Shown: piece by piece, positions 1 through 6,342 of the stretch
Position numbering within the stretch: the stretch's first letter is position 1
Layout: every line of letters begins with the position of its first letter
Assembly (NCBI GenBank): GCA_900550395.1
Contig: URSD01000067.1
Span: forward strand, 1 to 6,342
DNA from: an uncultured Porphyromonadaceae bacterium
Lineage (GTDB): Bacteria > Bacteroidota > Bacteroidia > Bacteroidales > Muribaculaceae
Length of the DNA stretch: 6,342 nt
Reading direction: 5' to 3'
Program-made: the position numbers and the translations under genes
Notes under the pieces: generated by a model
Databases searched by the model: none
What the model saw: the letters and a program-made list of their open reading frames with translations, nothing else
Told to the model about the DNA's origin: nothing

Positions 1-77
1 CATGGGGTCAAAAATCAATTGTTTTCAGGGGTCAATCGCGCTTTGCCGCAGAGGGTCAATCACACTTGGCTTTTCCA
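1..77. mobile_element. Probable end of an IS21-type insertion sequence (partial)
   Basis: The left edge carries three iterations of a GGGGTCAA-type motif spaced exactly 24 bp apart. Multiple subterminal repeats of roughly this size and GGGTCA-like sequence are a known trait of IS21-family ends, where they bind the IstA transposase. By analogy with family members the motif in this orientation would lie downstream of istB, placing the body of the element outside the window to the left. IS21 elements end in CA, and a CA at 76-77 is a possible terminus, but I cannot see a target duplication or the partner end. No part of istA or istB is visible. The alternative is a non-IS repeat at a contig edge. 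Confidence 0.4.
4..75 (+). repeat. Three 24-bp imperfect tandem repeats (GGGGTCAA iterons)
   Basis: Units begin at 4, 28 and 52. The first eight bases are GGGGTCAA, GGGGTCAA and AGGGTCAA; units two and three also share the next C-rich bases (TC-C-C) and a T-rich core. The remaining bases of each unit are poorly conserved, so the fixed spacing of about two helical turns is the notable property and suggests protein-binding sites on one face of the DNA. Confidence 0.65.
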
Positions 78-97
78 TTTAAAGTTTAGTGGTTAGT

Positions 98-111
98 AGT
101 TTATAGCAAGT
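98..111 (+). repeat. 14-bp direct repeat, left copy (AGTTTATAGCAAGT)
   Basis: An exact match to 494-507. The two copies bracket the first two composite hairpin elements. The surrounding 78-184 stretch is AT-rich, and I see no gene or promoter with good support there. Confidence 0.6.
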
Positions 112-187
112 TATTGTCGTCCTGTAAAACATCATAAGATACAATATATTAGGTATTAACCTCCATACAAGCCTTATTCATCGGTGA

Positions 188-298
188 TTACCCGCCGCAT
201 GGCGGGTAAAATCCGGTTAGCCGCGGATTTAGGCGCATAGCGCCGTATCCGCGGTAAGTTCAGCAAAGGGAATCAACCTGCCGCATGGCGGGTTGCAC
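188..298 (+). repeat. Three-hairpin composite repeat, copy A
   Basis: The element has three palindromes in order. Hairpin 1 pairs 188-196 with 201-209 (9 bp, loop GCAT). Hairpin 2 pairs 217-228 with 247-257, with one unpaired G at 220, and encloses an inner stem GGCGC/GCGCC (232-236 with 240-244, loop ATA). Hairpin 3 pairs 275-282 with 287-294 (8 bp including one G-T wobble, loop GCAT) and is followed by GCAC. Copy C at 6131-6241 has the same 111-bp length and plan; copy B is at 349-465 in inverted orientation. It lies downstream of the mutS stop. It could be a BIME-like or REPIN-like mobile repeat, a MITE, or a structured RNA. No family name is recognised. Confidence 0.85.
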
Positions 299-348
299 GA
301 CTTGCGGCCGCGCATCCTTCTGAAAATCCGATAATAAACCCGGACGTG

Positions 349-465
349 GTGCAACCCGCCATGCGGCGGGTTGATGCTTTTGTGGCGTTACCGGTGGTAT
401 GTAGCTCCCTGTGGTCGTTCCTTAACCACCGGCTAACCGGATTCAACCCGCGACGAGCGCGGGTT
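349..465 (-). repeat. Three-hairpin composite repeat, copy B (inverted)
   Basis: Read on the minus strand, the order is the same as in copies A and C. Hairpin 1 is 458-465 with 445-452 (8 bp, CGCGGGTT arm, 5-base loop). The middle stem pairs 425-436 with 388-398, again with a single bulged base (433) three pairs from the base. Hairpin 3 is 365-372 with 353-360 (8 bp, perfect), followed by GCAC at the minus-strand 3' end (352-349). Its middle stem sequence differs from A and C yet remains fully paired. The apex differs: the GGCGC/GCGCC inner stem is replaced by about 26 bases (399-424) without an obvious inner stem. Confidence 0.8.
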
Positions 466-493
466 GTTCCCGTTTTATCGGACAGTAATAGTT

Positions 494-507
494 AGTTTAT
501 AGCAAGT
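494..507 (+). repeat. 14-bp direct repeat, right copy (AGTTTATAGCAAGT)
   Basis: Identical to 98-111. The last bases overlap the GTAG of the adjoining hairpin. An inverted match, ACTTGCTAT at 550-558, pairs with ATAGCAAGT at 499-507, so this copy could also form the base of a larger stem enclosing the 510-529 hairpin. Confidence 0.55.
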
Positions 508-529
508 AGGGGCGCGATAAATCGCGCCC
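506..529 (+). repeat. GTAG + 9-bp hairpin (REP-like element 1)
   Basis: GTAG at 506-509 is followed at once by a perfect 9-bp stem, GGGCGCGAT (510-518) with ATCGCGCCC (521-529), loop AA. A GTAG-type tetranucleotide at the 5' foot of a hairpin is the known signature of REP sequences recognised by RAYT (TnpA-REP) transposases. It sits 67 bp past the mutS stop; no T-run follows the stem on either strand, so I do not call it an intrinsic terminator. Confidence 0.65.
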
Positions 530-596
530 GCAGTAAGGTTGGGAAGTTAACTTGCTATTATCTAAGCCTCAGACCCAAGACCCTAAGACCATAAAC

Positions 597-3206
597 CTAC
601 TTCCCCGTAAGTATCGCCCGGATATCGTTCAGCTTGGTGAGCGCCTGCAGAGGCGTCAGGCGGTCGATGTCGATGCCGAGGAGCTCGTCGCGCACCTGCG
701 CCAGTACAGGGTCGTCCAGCTGGAAGAACGACAGCTGCATGCCTGCCGGAGCCGTCTGCGGCACGGCCGGAGCCTCCGCGCGCCGCGCGCCGGCCTCCAG
801 GCTGCGCAGCACCTCGTCCGCGCGGTCGGTGATGCTGCGCGGCATGCCCGCCAGGCGCGCCACATGTATGCCGAAGCTGTGCTCCGAGCCGCCGGGAGCG
901 AGTTTGCGCAGGAACACCACCTTGCCGTCTATCTCGCGCACGCTCACGTTGTAGTTGGCTATGCGCGCGTACTGCTTCTCCATGTCGTTGAGCTCGTGGT
1001 AGTGCGTGGCGAAGAGCGTCTTGGGGTGCAGTCCGCGGTGCTCGTGGATGTACTCCACGATGGCCCATGCGATGGAGATGCCGTCGTAGGTGCTTGTGCC
1101 GCGTCCCAGCTCGTCGAAGAGTATCAGCGAGCGCTCGCTCATGTTGTTGAGGATGCTTGCCGCCTCGTTCATCTCCACCATGAAAGTGCTCTCGCCCAGG
1201 GCTATGTTGTCGCTCGCTCCCACGCGGGTGAACACCTTGTCCACGATGCCTATGCGGGCGGCGTCCGCGGCCACGAAGCTGCCGCACTGCGCCATGATTA
1301 CGTTCAGGGCCGTCTGGCGCAGCAGTGCCGACTTGCCGCTCATGTTCGGGCCGGTTATCATCATTATCTGCGTCTTCTCGTTGTCGAGCGTCAGGCTGTT
1401 GGCGATGTACGGCTCGCCAGGCGGCAGCTCGCGCTCTATCACGGGGTGGCGCGCCTCCGTCAGGCTGAGCACCAGCGAATCGTCCACCACGGGACGGCAG
1501 TAACGCCCTTCCGCGGCGGCGCGGGTGAAGCCGAGCAGCACGTCCAGCCGTGCGAGCATAGCCGCGTCCAGCTGCATGGCCGGTATGTATGCCGCCACGT
1601 CGGCCACGAGGGCGGCGTAGAGGCGCATCTGTATGGACTCTATGTTCTCCTGTGCGGTGATGATCTGCTGCTCGTACTCCTTCAGCTCCGGCGTGATGTA
1701 TCGCTCGGCGTTGACGAGTGTCTGCTTGCGTATCCAGTCCTGCGGCACCTTGTCGCGGTGGGTGTGCGTCACCTCTATGTAGTAGCCGAAGACGTTGTTG
1801 TAGCCTATCTTCAGCGACGCGATGCCCGTTGCGGCGCTCTCGCGCTCCTGCATGCGGCGCAGGTACTCGCGTCCGCCGTGCGATATCTCGCGCAGGCGGT
1901 CGAGCTCGCTGTCCACTCCGCTGCGTATGATGTCGCCGCCGCGGTTCAGCAGCGAGGGCGCGTTCTCCTCTATCTCGCGGCCTATGCGTGCCGCCACAGC
2001 CGCGCAGTCGTTGAGCTGCCGCCCTATTGCAAGCAACGCTTCCAGGCCTGAGTTCTCGCACACGGCGCGCACGGGGCCGATGGCGAGCAGGGCCGCGCGC
2101 AGCTGCTGCATCTCGCGCGGCGTGATGCGCTCGTTGGCTATCTTGGAGCAGAGGCGCTCCAGGTCGCCGATGCGTGTCAGCAGCTCCAGCAGGCGGTCGC
2201 GCGCGGCGGTGTCGCGGAAGAAGTGCTCCACGATGTCCAGGCGGTCGTTTATCTCGTGCGTGTCCTTCAGCGGGAAGAGCAGCCAGCGGCGCAGCAGGCG
2301 CGCTCCCATGGGCGTGGCCGTGCGGTCCAGCACTCCCAGCAGGCTGCGGCCTTCGCTCCCCAGCGGCTCCAGCAGCTCCAGGTTGCGCACCGTGAAGGGG
2401 TCCATGCGCACGTAGCGTTCGGCCTCCAGGCGCGCTATGGCGTTGATGTGGGCCGTGTGGGTGTGCTGCGTGATGTCCAGGTAGTGGAGTATGGCGCCGG
2501 CGGCCACGATGGCTTCGTGCATGGCGTCGATGCCGAATCCCTTCAGCGACGCCGTGGAGAACTGCCTGCGCAGGCGCTCGTCGGCGGCGTCGAGCGTGAA
2601 GACCCAGTCGTCGAGCTCGAAGCAGAGGTAGCGCGTCGTCATTTCCTCCTCCAGGCGCCGGCGGCATCCGCGCATCACGAGCACCTCCTTGGGCGCCATG
2701 CTGCCCATCAGCTTGTCTATGTAGGCCGTGTCGCCCTCGGCGGCTAGAAATTCGCCGGTGCTGATGTCCAGAAACGCCACGCCCGTGGCGTTGCGGCCGA
2801 AGTGCAGGGCTGCCAGAAAGTTGTTCTGAGAGCGCTCCAGCACGTTGTCCGATGTGGTGACGCCTGGCGTCACCAGCTCCGTTATGCCGCGCTTCACGAG
2901 TTTTTTCGTCAGCTTCGGGTCCTCCAGCTGCTCGCATATTGCCACGCGTTTGCCCGCGCGTATCAGGCGCGGCAGGTATGTGTCCACGGCGTGGTGCGGA
3001 AAGCCGGCCATGGCTATCTTGGTTTCGGCGCCTCCGTTGGAGCGCCGTGTCAGCGTGATGCCCAGTATCTGCGAGGCCGTCACGGCATCGTCGCCGTAGG
3101 TCTCGTAGAAGTCGCCCACGCGGAAGAGCAGCACGGCGTCGGGATGCACGTTCTTCATCTCGAAGTACTGTTTCATCAGCGGCGAGTCGGCAGGCTTCTT
3201 AGGCAT
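597..3206 (-). CDS. mutS: DNA mismatch repair protein MutS
   Basis: Recognises mismatches and small insertion/deletion loops and, on ATP binding, becomes a sliding clamp that recruits MutL. The protein is 869 residues, normal for bacterial MutS. Visible in order: the N-terminal mismatch-binding segment GDFYETY with the intercalating Phe33 and Glu35 of the F-x-E motif; the connector domain (about 125-240, around GVAFLDISTGEF); the lever and clamp region; and the ABC ATPase with Walker A GPNMSGKS (619-626), the signature/Walker B segment around DELGRGTST (698-706) and the ATH loop (733-735). QLSFF at 824-828 fits a beta-clamp binding motif, followed by a helical C-terminal tail (LTPLQALTKLNDI). 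The start ATG gives a normal MutS N-terminus and there is no good Shine-Dalgarno, as expected for Bacteroidetes. It lies 42 bp after the GtrA gene on the same strand with no consensus promoter between, so cotranscription is likely. Confidence 0.98.
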   Translation of the reverse strand: MPKKPADSPLMKQYFEMKNVHPDAVLLFRVGDFYETYGDDAVTASQILGITLTRRSNGGAETKIAMAGFPHHAVDTYLPRLIRAGKRVAICEQLEDPKLTKKLVKRGITELVTPGVTTSDNVLERSQNNFLAALHFGRNATGVAFLDISTGEFLAAEGDTAYIDKLMGSMAPKEVLVMRGCRRRLEEEMTTRYLCFELDDWVFTLDAADERLRRQFSTASLKGFGIDAMHEAIVAAGAILHYLDITQHTHTAHINAIARLEAERYVRMDPFTVRNLELLEPLGSEGRSLLGVLDRTATPMGARLLRRWLLFPLKDTHEINDRLDIVEHFFRDTAARDRLLELLTRIGDLERLCSKIANERITPREMQQLRAALLAIGPVRAVCENSGLEALLAIGRQLNDCAAVAARIGREIEENAPSLLNRGGDIIRSGVDSELDRLREISHGGREYLRRMQERESAATGIASLKIGYNNVFGYYIEVTHTHRDKVPQDWIRKQTLVNAERYITPELKEYEQQIITAQENIESIQMRLYAALVADVAAYIPAMQLDAAMLARLDVLLGFTRAAAEGRYCRPVVDDSLVLSLTEARHPVIERELPPGEPYIANSLTLDNEKTQIMMITGPNMSGKSALLRQTALNVIMAQCGSFVAADAARIGIVDKVFTRVGASDNIALGESTFMVEMNEAASILNNMSERSLILFDELGRGTSTYDGISIAWAIVEYIHEHRGLHPKTLFATHYHELNDMEKQYARIANYNVSVREIDGKVVFLRKLAPGGSEHSFGIHVARLAGMPRSITDRADEVLRSLEAGARRAEAPAVPQTAPAGMQLSFFQLDDPVLAQVRDELLGIDIDRLTPLQALTKLNDIRAILTGK

Positions 3207-3248
3207 TTTGGCGGAGTGTGGTAGGAATTGTCAGTGTGGATGGCGGTG

Positions 3249-3785
3249 TCATGCCTCCTCGATGCGGCGGTGGTGCGGGAACAGCGCGTCGACAAACCGT
3301 ATGGCGTAGGCATCGAAACCGCGGTGGCGGAACACGAAGTAGCGCTGGAGGCAGAAGTTCCAGAACCAGCCCACGAGCAGCGACACGCCCAGGCGCGCGG
3401 CGGCATAGTAGCCGTCAGGCCGGAAGCCCAGCTCCTCCAGGTATTCCCAGTTCTGCATCAGCAGGTAGCACACCTGCGTGCCGCCCGAGTTGAGGACCAT
3501 GCTGCCGAGCCACACCATGATGTATTTCACGATGACGGCTTTCCAGGGGCAGCCCTGCGCATGGAAAGTGAAGCGGTAGCACAGCATGCAGTTGACGGCT
3601 CCTCCCACCAGCGCGCCCACGGCCGTCGACAGCCACGGAGCCAGCCCGAGCCACGCGAACAGCGCGAAGCCCAGGCTCAGGTCAACCCACGATGCTGCCT
3701 GCGATGACGCGCCGGAGCGCAGAAACGAGAACAGCAGCGAGTCGCTGTGAGCTATTTTCAGGCGTAGTTCCTTTATCTTTCCCAT
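3249..3785 (-). CDS. GtrA-family integral membrane protein
   Basis: GtrA-like proteins are small inner-membrane proteins thought to translocate polyprenyl-linked sugars for modification of O-antigen, teichoic acid or other envelope glycans; the substrate here is unknown. I see four hydrophobic segments, at about residues 26-48, 51-70, 84-109 and 124-148 counted from the start used here. The two family hallmarks are present: an Asn then YRFTF at the end of segment two, and WNF...RYFVFR at the end of segment four. The C-terminal tail is basic and short. An upstream in-frame ATG at 3827 would give 192 residues, but the consensus -7 box at 3836-3829 nearly abuts it, so a transcript from that promoter would begin inside those first codons. 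I therefore choose the ATG at 3785 (178 residues, about 38-nt leader). No glycosyltransferase partner is nearby; mutS follows 42 bp downstream. Confidence 0.85.
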   Translation of the reverse strand: MGKIKELRLKIAHSDSLLFSFLRSGASSQAASWVDLSLGFALFAWLGLAPWLSTAVGALVGGAVNCMLCYRFTFHAQGCPWKAVIVKYIMVWLGSMVLNSGGTQVCYLLMQNWEYLEELGFRPDGYYAAARLGVSLLVGWFWNFCLQRYFVFRHRGFDAYAIRFVDALFPHHRRIEEA

Positions 3786-3828
3786 TGTCGCGGATAGGGG
3801 AGAAGTGTGTGTATGCGGTTTTAGCATG

Positions 3829-3859
3829 CAAATATACGGAAAATCCGCCGAACAGGCAA
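3829..3859 (-). promoter_or_regulatory. Bacteroidetes-type promoter for the GtrA-mutS unit
   Basis: On the minus strand, TATATTTG at 3836-3829 matches the Bacteroidetes -7 consensus TAnnTTTG exactly. A TTG at 3859-3857 lies 20 bp upstream, where 19-21 bp is expected for the -33 element. Transcription would begin about 4-6 bases past the -7 box, near 3825-3823, and run into the GtrA gene. I found no second match before mutS. Confidence 0.65.
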
Positions 3860-3860
3860 A

Positions 3861-3897
3861 TTTCAGTTTTTCAGTTTTCGGATAAGTGTTAACTGAA
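3861..3897. promoter_or_regulatory. Operator-like repeat cluster between divergent promoters
   Basis: TTTCAGTT occurs twice in direct tandem (3861-3868, 3869-3876), and the inverted form AACTGAA occurs at 3891-3897. This gives three half-site-like copies of TTCAGTT, two of them able to pair with the third as a 7-bp inverted repeat. The cluster begins two bases beyond the -33 element of the GtrA promoter and lies about 64 bp before the -33 of the opposite promoter. Binding of a regulator is inference; the motif could also be chance in an AT-rich spacer. Confidence 0.3.
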
Positions 3898-3960
3898 GTT
3901 AATTTACGGGGTATTTTGCAAACGAATCTTAACGCCGGGCCGATTACATCCCCTGAATTG

Positions 3961-3990
3961 TTGAAATTAAAAGCAAAGGGCGTAACTTTG
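3961..3990 (+). promoter_or_regulatory. Bacteroidetes-type promoter for the acyl-CoA synthetase gene
   Basis: TTG at 3961-3963, a 19-bp spacer, then TAACTTTG at 3983-3990 match the Bacteroidetes consensus TTG-N19-TAnnTTTG exactly. The predicted transcript starts near 3994-3997, leaving a leader of about 25 bases before the ATG at 4020. No Shine-Dalgarno is seen; the leader is A-rich, as is common in this phylum. Confidence 0.8.
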
Positions 3991-4019
3991 CTGCCGATTT
4001 GTGAACAAGAAGACTATTT

Positions 4020-5828
<1,809 letters not shown>

Positions 5829-5855
5829 ATATAGTTTATTGATAGTATATAGGTA

Positions 5856-5875
5856 AGAGGGGCTCCCCCGCCTCT
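5856..5875 (+). terminator. Weak candidate transcription terminator after the acyl-CoA synthetase gene
   Basis: AGAGGGG (5856-5862) can pair with CC-CCTCT (5868-5869, 5871-5875) around one unpaired G, giving a 7-bp GC-rich stem 27 bp past the stop codon. There is no T-run after it, so it does not meet the intrinsic-terminator pattern and may only stabilise the 3' end of the message. Confidence 0.2.
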
Positions 5876-5888
5876 CCGCGCCACGCTT

Positions 5889-5912
5889 GTAGGGCTGCAC
5901 CCCGGTGCAGCC
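5889..5912 (+). repeat. GTAG + 9-bp hairpin (REP-like element 2)
   Basis: GTAG at 5889-5892 directly abuts the stem GGCTGCACC (5893-5901) with GGTGCAGCC (5904-5912), loop CC. Same plan as 506-529 and 5924-5948, but with a different stem sequence. Confidence 0.65.
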
Positions 5913-5923
5913 GCCCCCCACAT

Positions 5924-5948
5924 GTAGGGACGCACGGCCCGTGCGTCC
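5924..5948 (+). repeat. GTAG + 9-bp hairpin (REP-like element 3)
   Basis: GTAG at 5924-5927 directly abuts the stem GGACGCACG (5928-5936) with CGTGCGTCC (5940-5948), loop GCC. It lies 11 bp after element 2 and in the same orientation. It is also the start of a 65-bp block repeated at 6080-6143. Confidence 0.65.
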
Positions 5949-5988
5949 GAGTCTAAAACAAAGTCTATCAGCTGATTACTCGCCGCAT
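5924..5988 (+). repeat. 65-bp duplicated block, first copy
   Basis: Aligns with 6080-6143 with eight mismatches and one single-base gap by hand. The block contains the GTAG hairpin, a conserved linker (CTAAA-CAAAGT-TATCAG) and the first arm of the composite element (up to CGCCGCAT). The duplication links the two repeat families physically. Confidence 0.75.
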
Positions 5989-5998
5989 ACCGGGTTGC
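5976..5998 (+). repeat. Solo remnant of the composite element
   Basis: Starts like hairpin 1 (TTACTCGCCGCAT, one base off) but ends like hairpin 3 (CGGGTTGC). About 88 bp of the middle of a full copy is missing. The palindrome is now imperfect. This looks like a deletion between the two similar outer hairpins. Confidence 0.5.
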
Positions 5999-6015
5999 CC
6001 CACACCATCCTCCAC

Positions 6016-6051
6016 GTCAGACAAGTCCGACTCGTCCGACATGTCCGACCA
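6016..6051 (+). repeat. 9-bp tandem repeat, four units (GTCCGACnn)
   Basis: Units start at 6016, 6025, 6034 and 6043. Seven positions are constant in the last three units; the first has one change (GTCAGAC). The final two bases vary (AA, TC, AT, CA). A 9-bp period keeps the reading frame, but no credible gene covers it. It is a short minisatellite inside the gap between the two duplicated blocks. Confidence 0.75.
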
Positions 6052-6079
6052 CCCGCAACAATCCATTGCACCCCCACTT

Positions 6080-6143
6080 GTATGTACGCACGGCTCGTGC
6101 GTCCGAGCCTAAACAAAGTATATCAGTTGTTTACCCGCCGCAT
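6080..6143 (+). repeat. 65-bp duplicated block, second copy, with decayed GTAG hairpin
   Basis: Second copy of 5924-5988. Here the tetranucleotide reads GTAT and the hairpin (6084-6092 with 6096-6104) has one mismatched pair (T6085 with C6103), so this copy of the REP-like part is degenerate. The composite-element part, in contrast, runs on into the intact copy C. Confidence 0.7.
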
Positions 6144-6241
6144 GGCGGGTAAAATATGATTAGCCACGGGTTAAGGCGCAATGCGCCGTACCCGTGGTAA
6201 GTCCGCAAAAAAGCATCTACCCGCCGGATGGCGGGTTGCAC
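6131..6241 (+). repeat. Three-hairpin composite repeat, copy C
   Basis: Hairpin 1 pairs 6131-6139 with 6144-6152 (9 bp, loop GCAT), identical to copy A. The middle stem pairs 6160-6171 with 6190-6200, with an unpaired G at 6163 in the same place as in copy A; the inner stem GGCGC/GCGCC is at 6175-6179 and 6183-6187. Hairpin 3 pairs 6219-6225 with 6230-6236 (loop GGAT), followed by TGCAC. Same 111-bp length as copy A, in a separate gene-free region about 5.8 kb away. Confidence 0.85.
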
Positions 6242-6255
6242 AACAACGCCTCCCC

Positions 6256-6342
6256 GGGGCCGGTGAGGGAGGGCGGGTGCGGAACCGCGGCCGCCGGGGA
6301 ACCGGGCCGGGGGGGGGGGGGTGAGTGGGGGGGGGGGAGCCG
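6256..6342. other. G-rich low-complexity contig end, probably artefactual
   Basis: After 6255 the plus strand becomes strongly G-rich and ends with uninterrupted runs of 13 G (6309-6321) and 11 G (6327-6337). No gene or conserved repeat is seen. Such runs at a contig edge fit no-signal base calls from two-colour short-read sequencing; a true G-quadruplex-forming tract is the alternative. Confidence 0.6.

Noticed and set aside
188..465. CRISPR array
   Set aside because: The repeats are palindromes in both orientations with unequal spacing, and similar copies lie 5.8 kb away; there are no regular unique spacers and no cas genes.
510..529. Intrinsic terminator of mutS
   Set aside because: The stem is strong, but no T-run follows it in the direction of mutS transcription; the GTAG foot fits a REP-like element better.
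565..596. Short repeating ACCC-AAG pattern just past the mutS stop
   Set aside because: Three loose units of about 8 bases (ACCCAAG, ACCCTAAG, ACCATAAA) are too short and divergent to separate from chance.
552..2051. Open frame (499 codons) on the plus strand opposite mutS
   Set aside because: Arg/His/Val-rich translation with no family resemblance; antisense shadow of mutS.
583..2937. Long open frame (784 codons) in another minus-strand frame within mutS
   Set aside because: Arg/Ala/Gly-rich translation without domains, nested in an intact mutS; a GC-rich frame shadow.
3692..3892. 66-codon plus-strand open frame overlapping the start of the GtrA gene
   Set aside because: Overlaps a well-supported gene and its promoter on the opposite strand, and has no recognisable features.
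3913..3920. Second promoter -7 box (TATTTTG) for the acyl-CoA synthetase gene
   Set aside because: The spacing between TA and TTTG is one base short of the consensus and no TTG lies at the right distance, whereas the match at 3961-3990 is exact.
5905..6159. 84-codon plus-strand open frame downstream of the acyl-CoA synthetase gene
   Set aside because: It runs through the REP-like hairpins, the 9-bp minisatellite and the composite element, so its repetitive translation (VRP, VRQ, VRL) is explained by the repeats.

Overview
This window looks like a complete, short contig from a GC-rich member of the Bacteroidales. The main evidence is two intergenic promoters that fit the Bacteroidetes sigma factor consensus (TTG, 19-20 bp, TAnnTTTG) and the lack of Shine-Dalgarno sequences before the genes. 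A Muribaculaceae-like gut bacterium is my best guess, by inference only. Both ends look like assembly break points: the left edge lies in what appears to be the end of an IS21-type insertion sequence, and the right edge dissolves into runs of G.

There are three protein-coding genes. On the minus strand, a GtrA-family membrane protein gene (3785 to 3249) is followed after 42 bp by mutS (3206 to 597), the DNA mismatch-recognition ATPase; the two probably form one transcript. On the plus strand, reading away from them, is a gene for a long-chain acyl-CoA synthetase of the AMP-forming family (4020 to 5828). The region between the divergent units carries a promoter for each direction and a set of short repeats that could be an operator. 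All three genes look intact. They do not form an obvious shared pathway: one works in DNA repair, one in envelope glycan or lipid-carrier export, one in fatty-acid activation.

The most unusual content is in the two gene-free flanks, downstream of mutS (1-596) and of the acyl-CoA synthetase gene (5829-6342). They carry at least two families of palindromic repeats. The first is a composite element of about 111-117 bp made of three consecutive hairpins, present in three copies (188-298 plus, 349-465 minus, 6131-6241 plus). The long middle stem differs among the copies at four of eight positions, and each difference is matched on the other arm, so pairing is kept. The second family is a GTAG tetranucleotide directly followed by a 9-bp perfect hairpin (506-529, 5889-5912, 5924-5948, and a decayed copy at 6080-6104). 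That layout matches REP sequences mobilised by REP-associated tyrosine transposases (RAYTs). No transposase is in the window, so the mobilising enzyme would be elsewhere in the genome. I see no defence system, CRISPR array, tRNA or rRNA.
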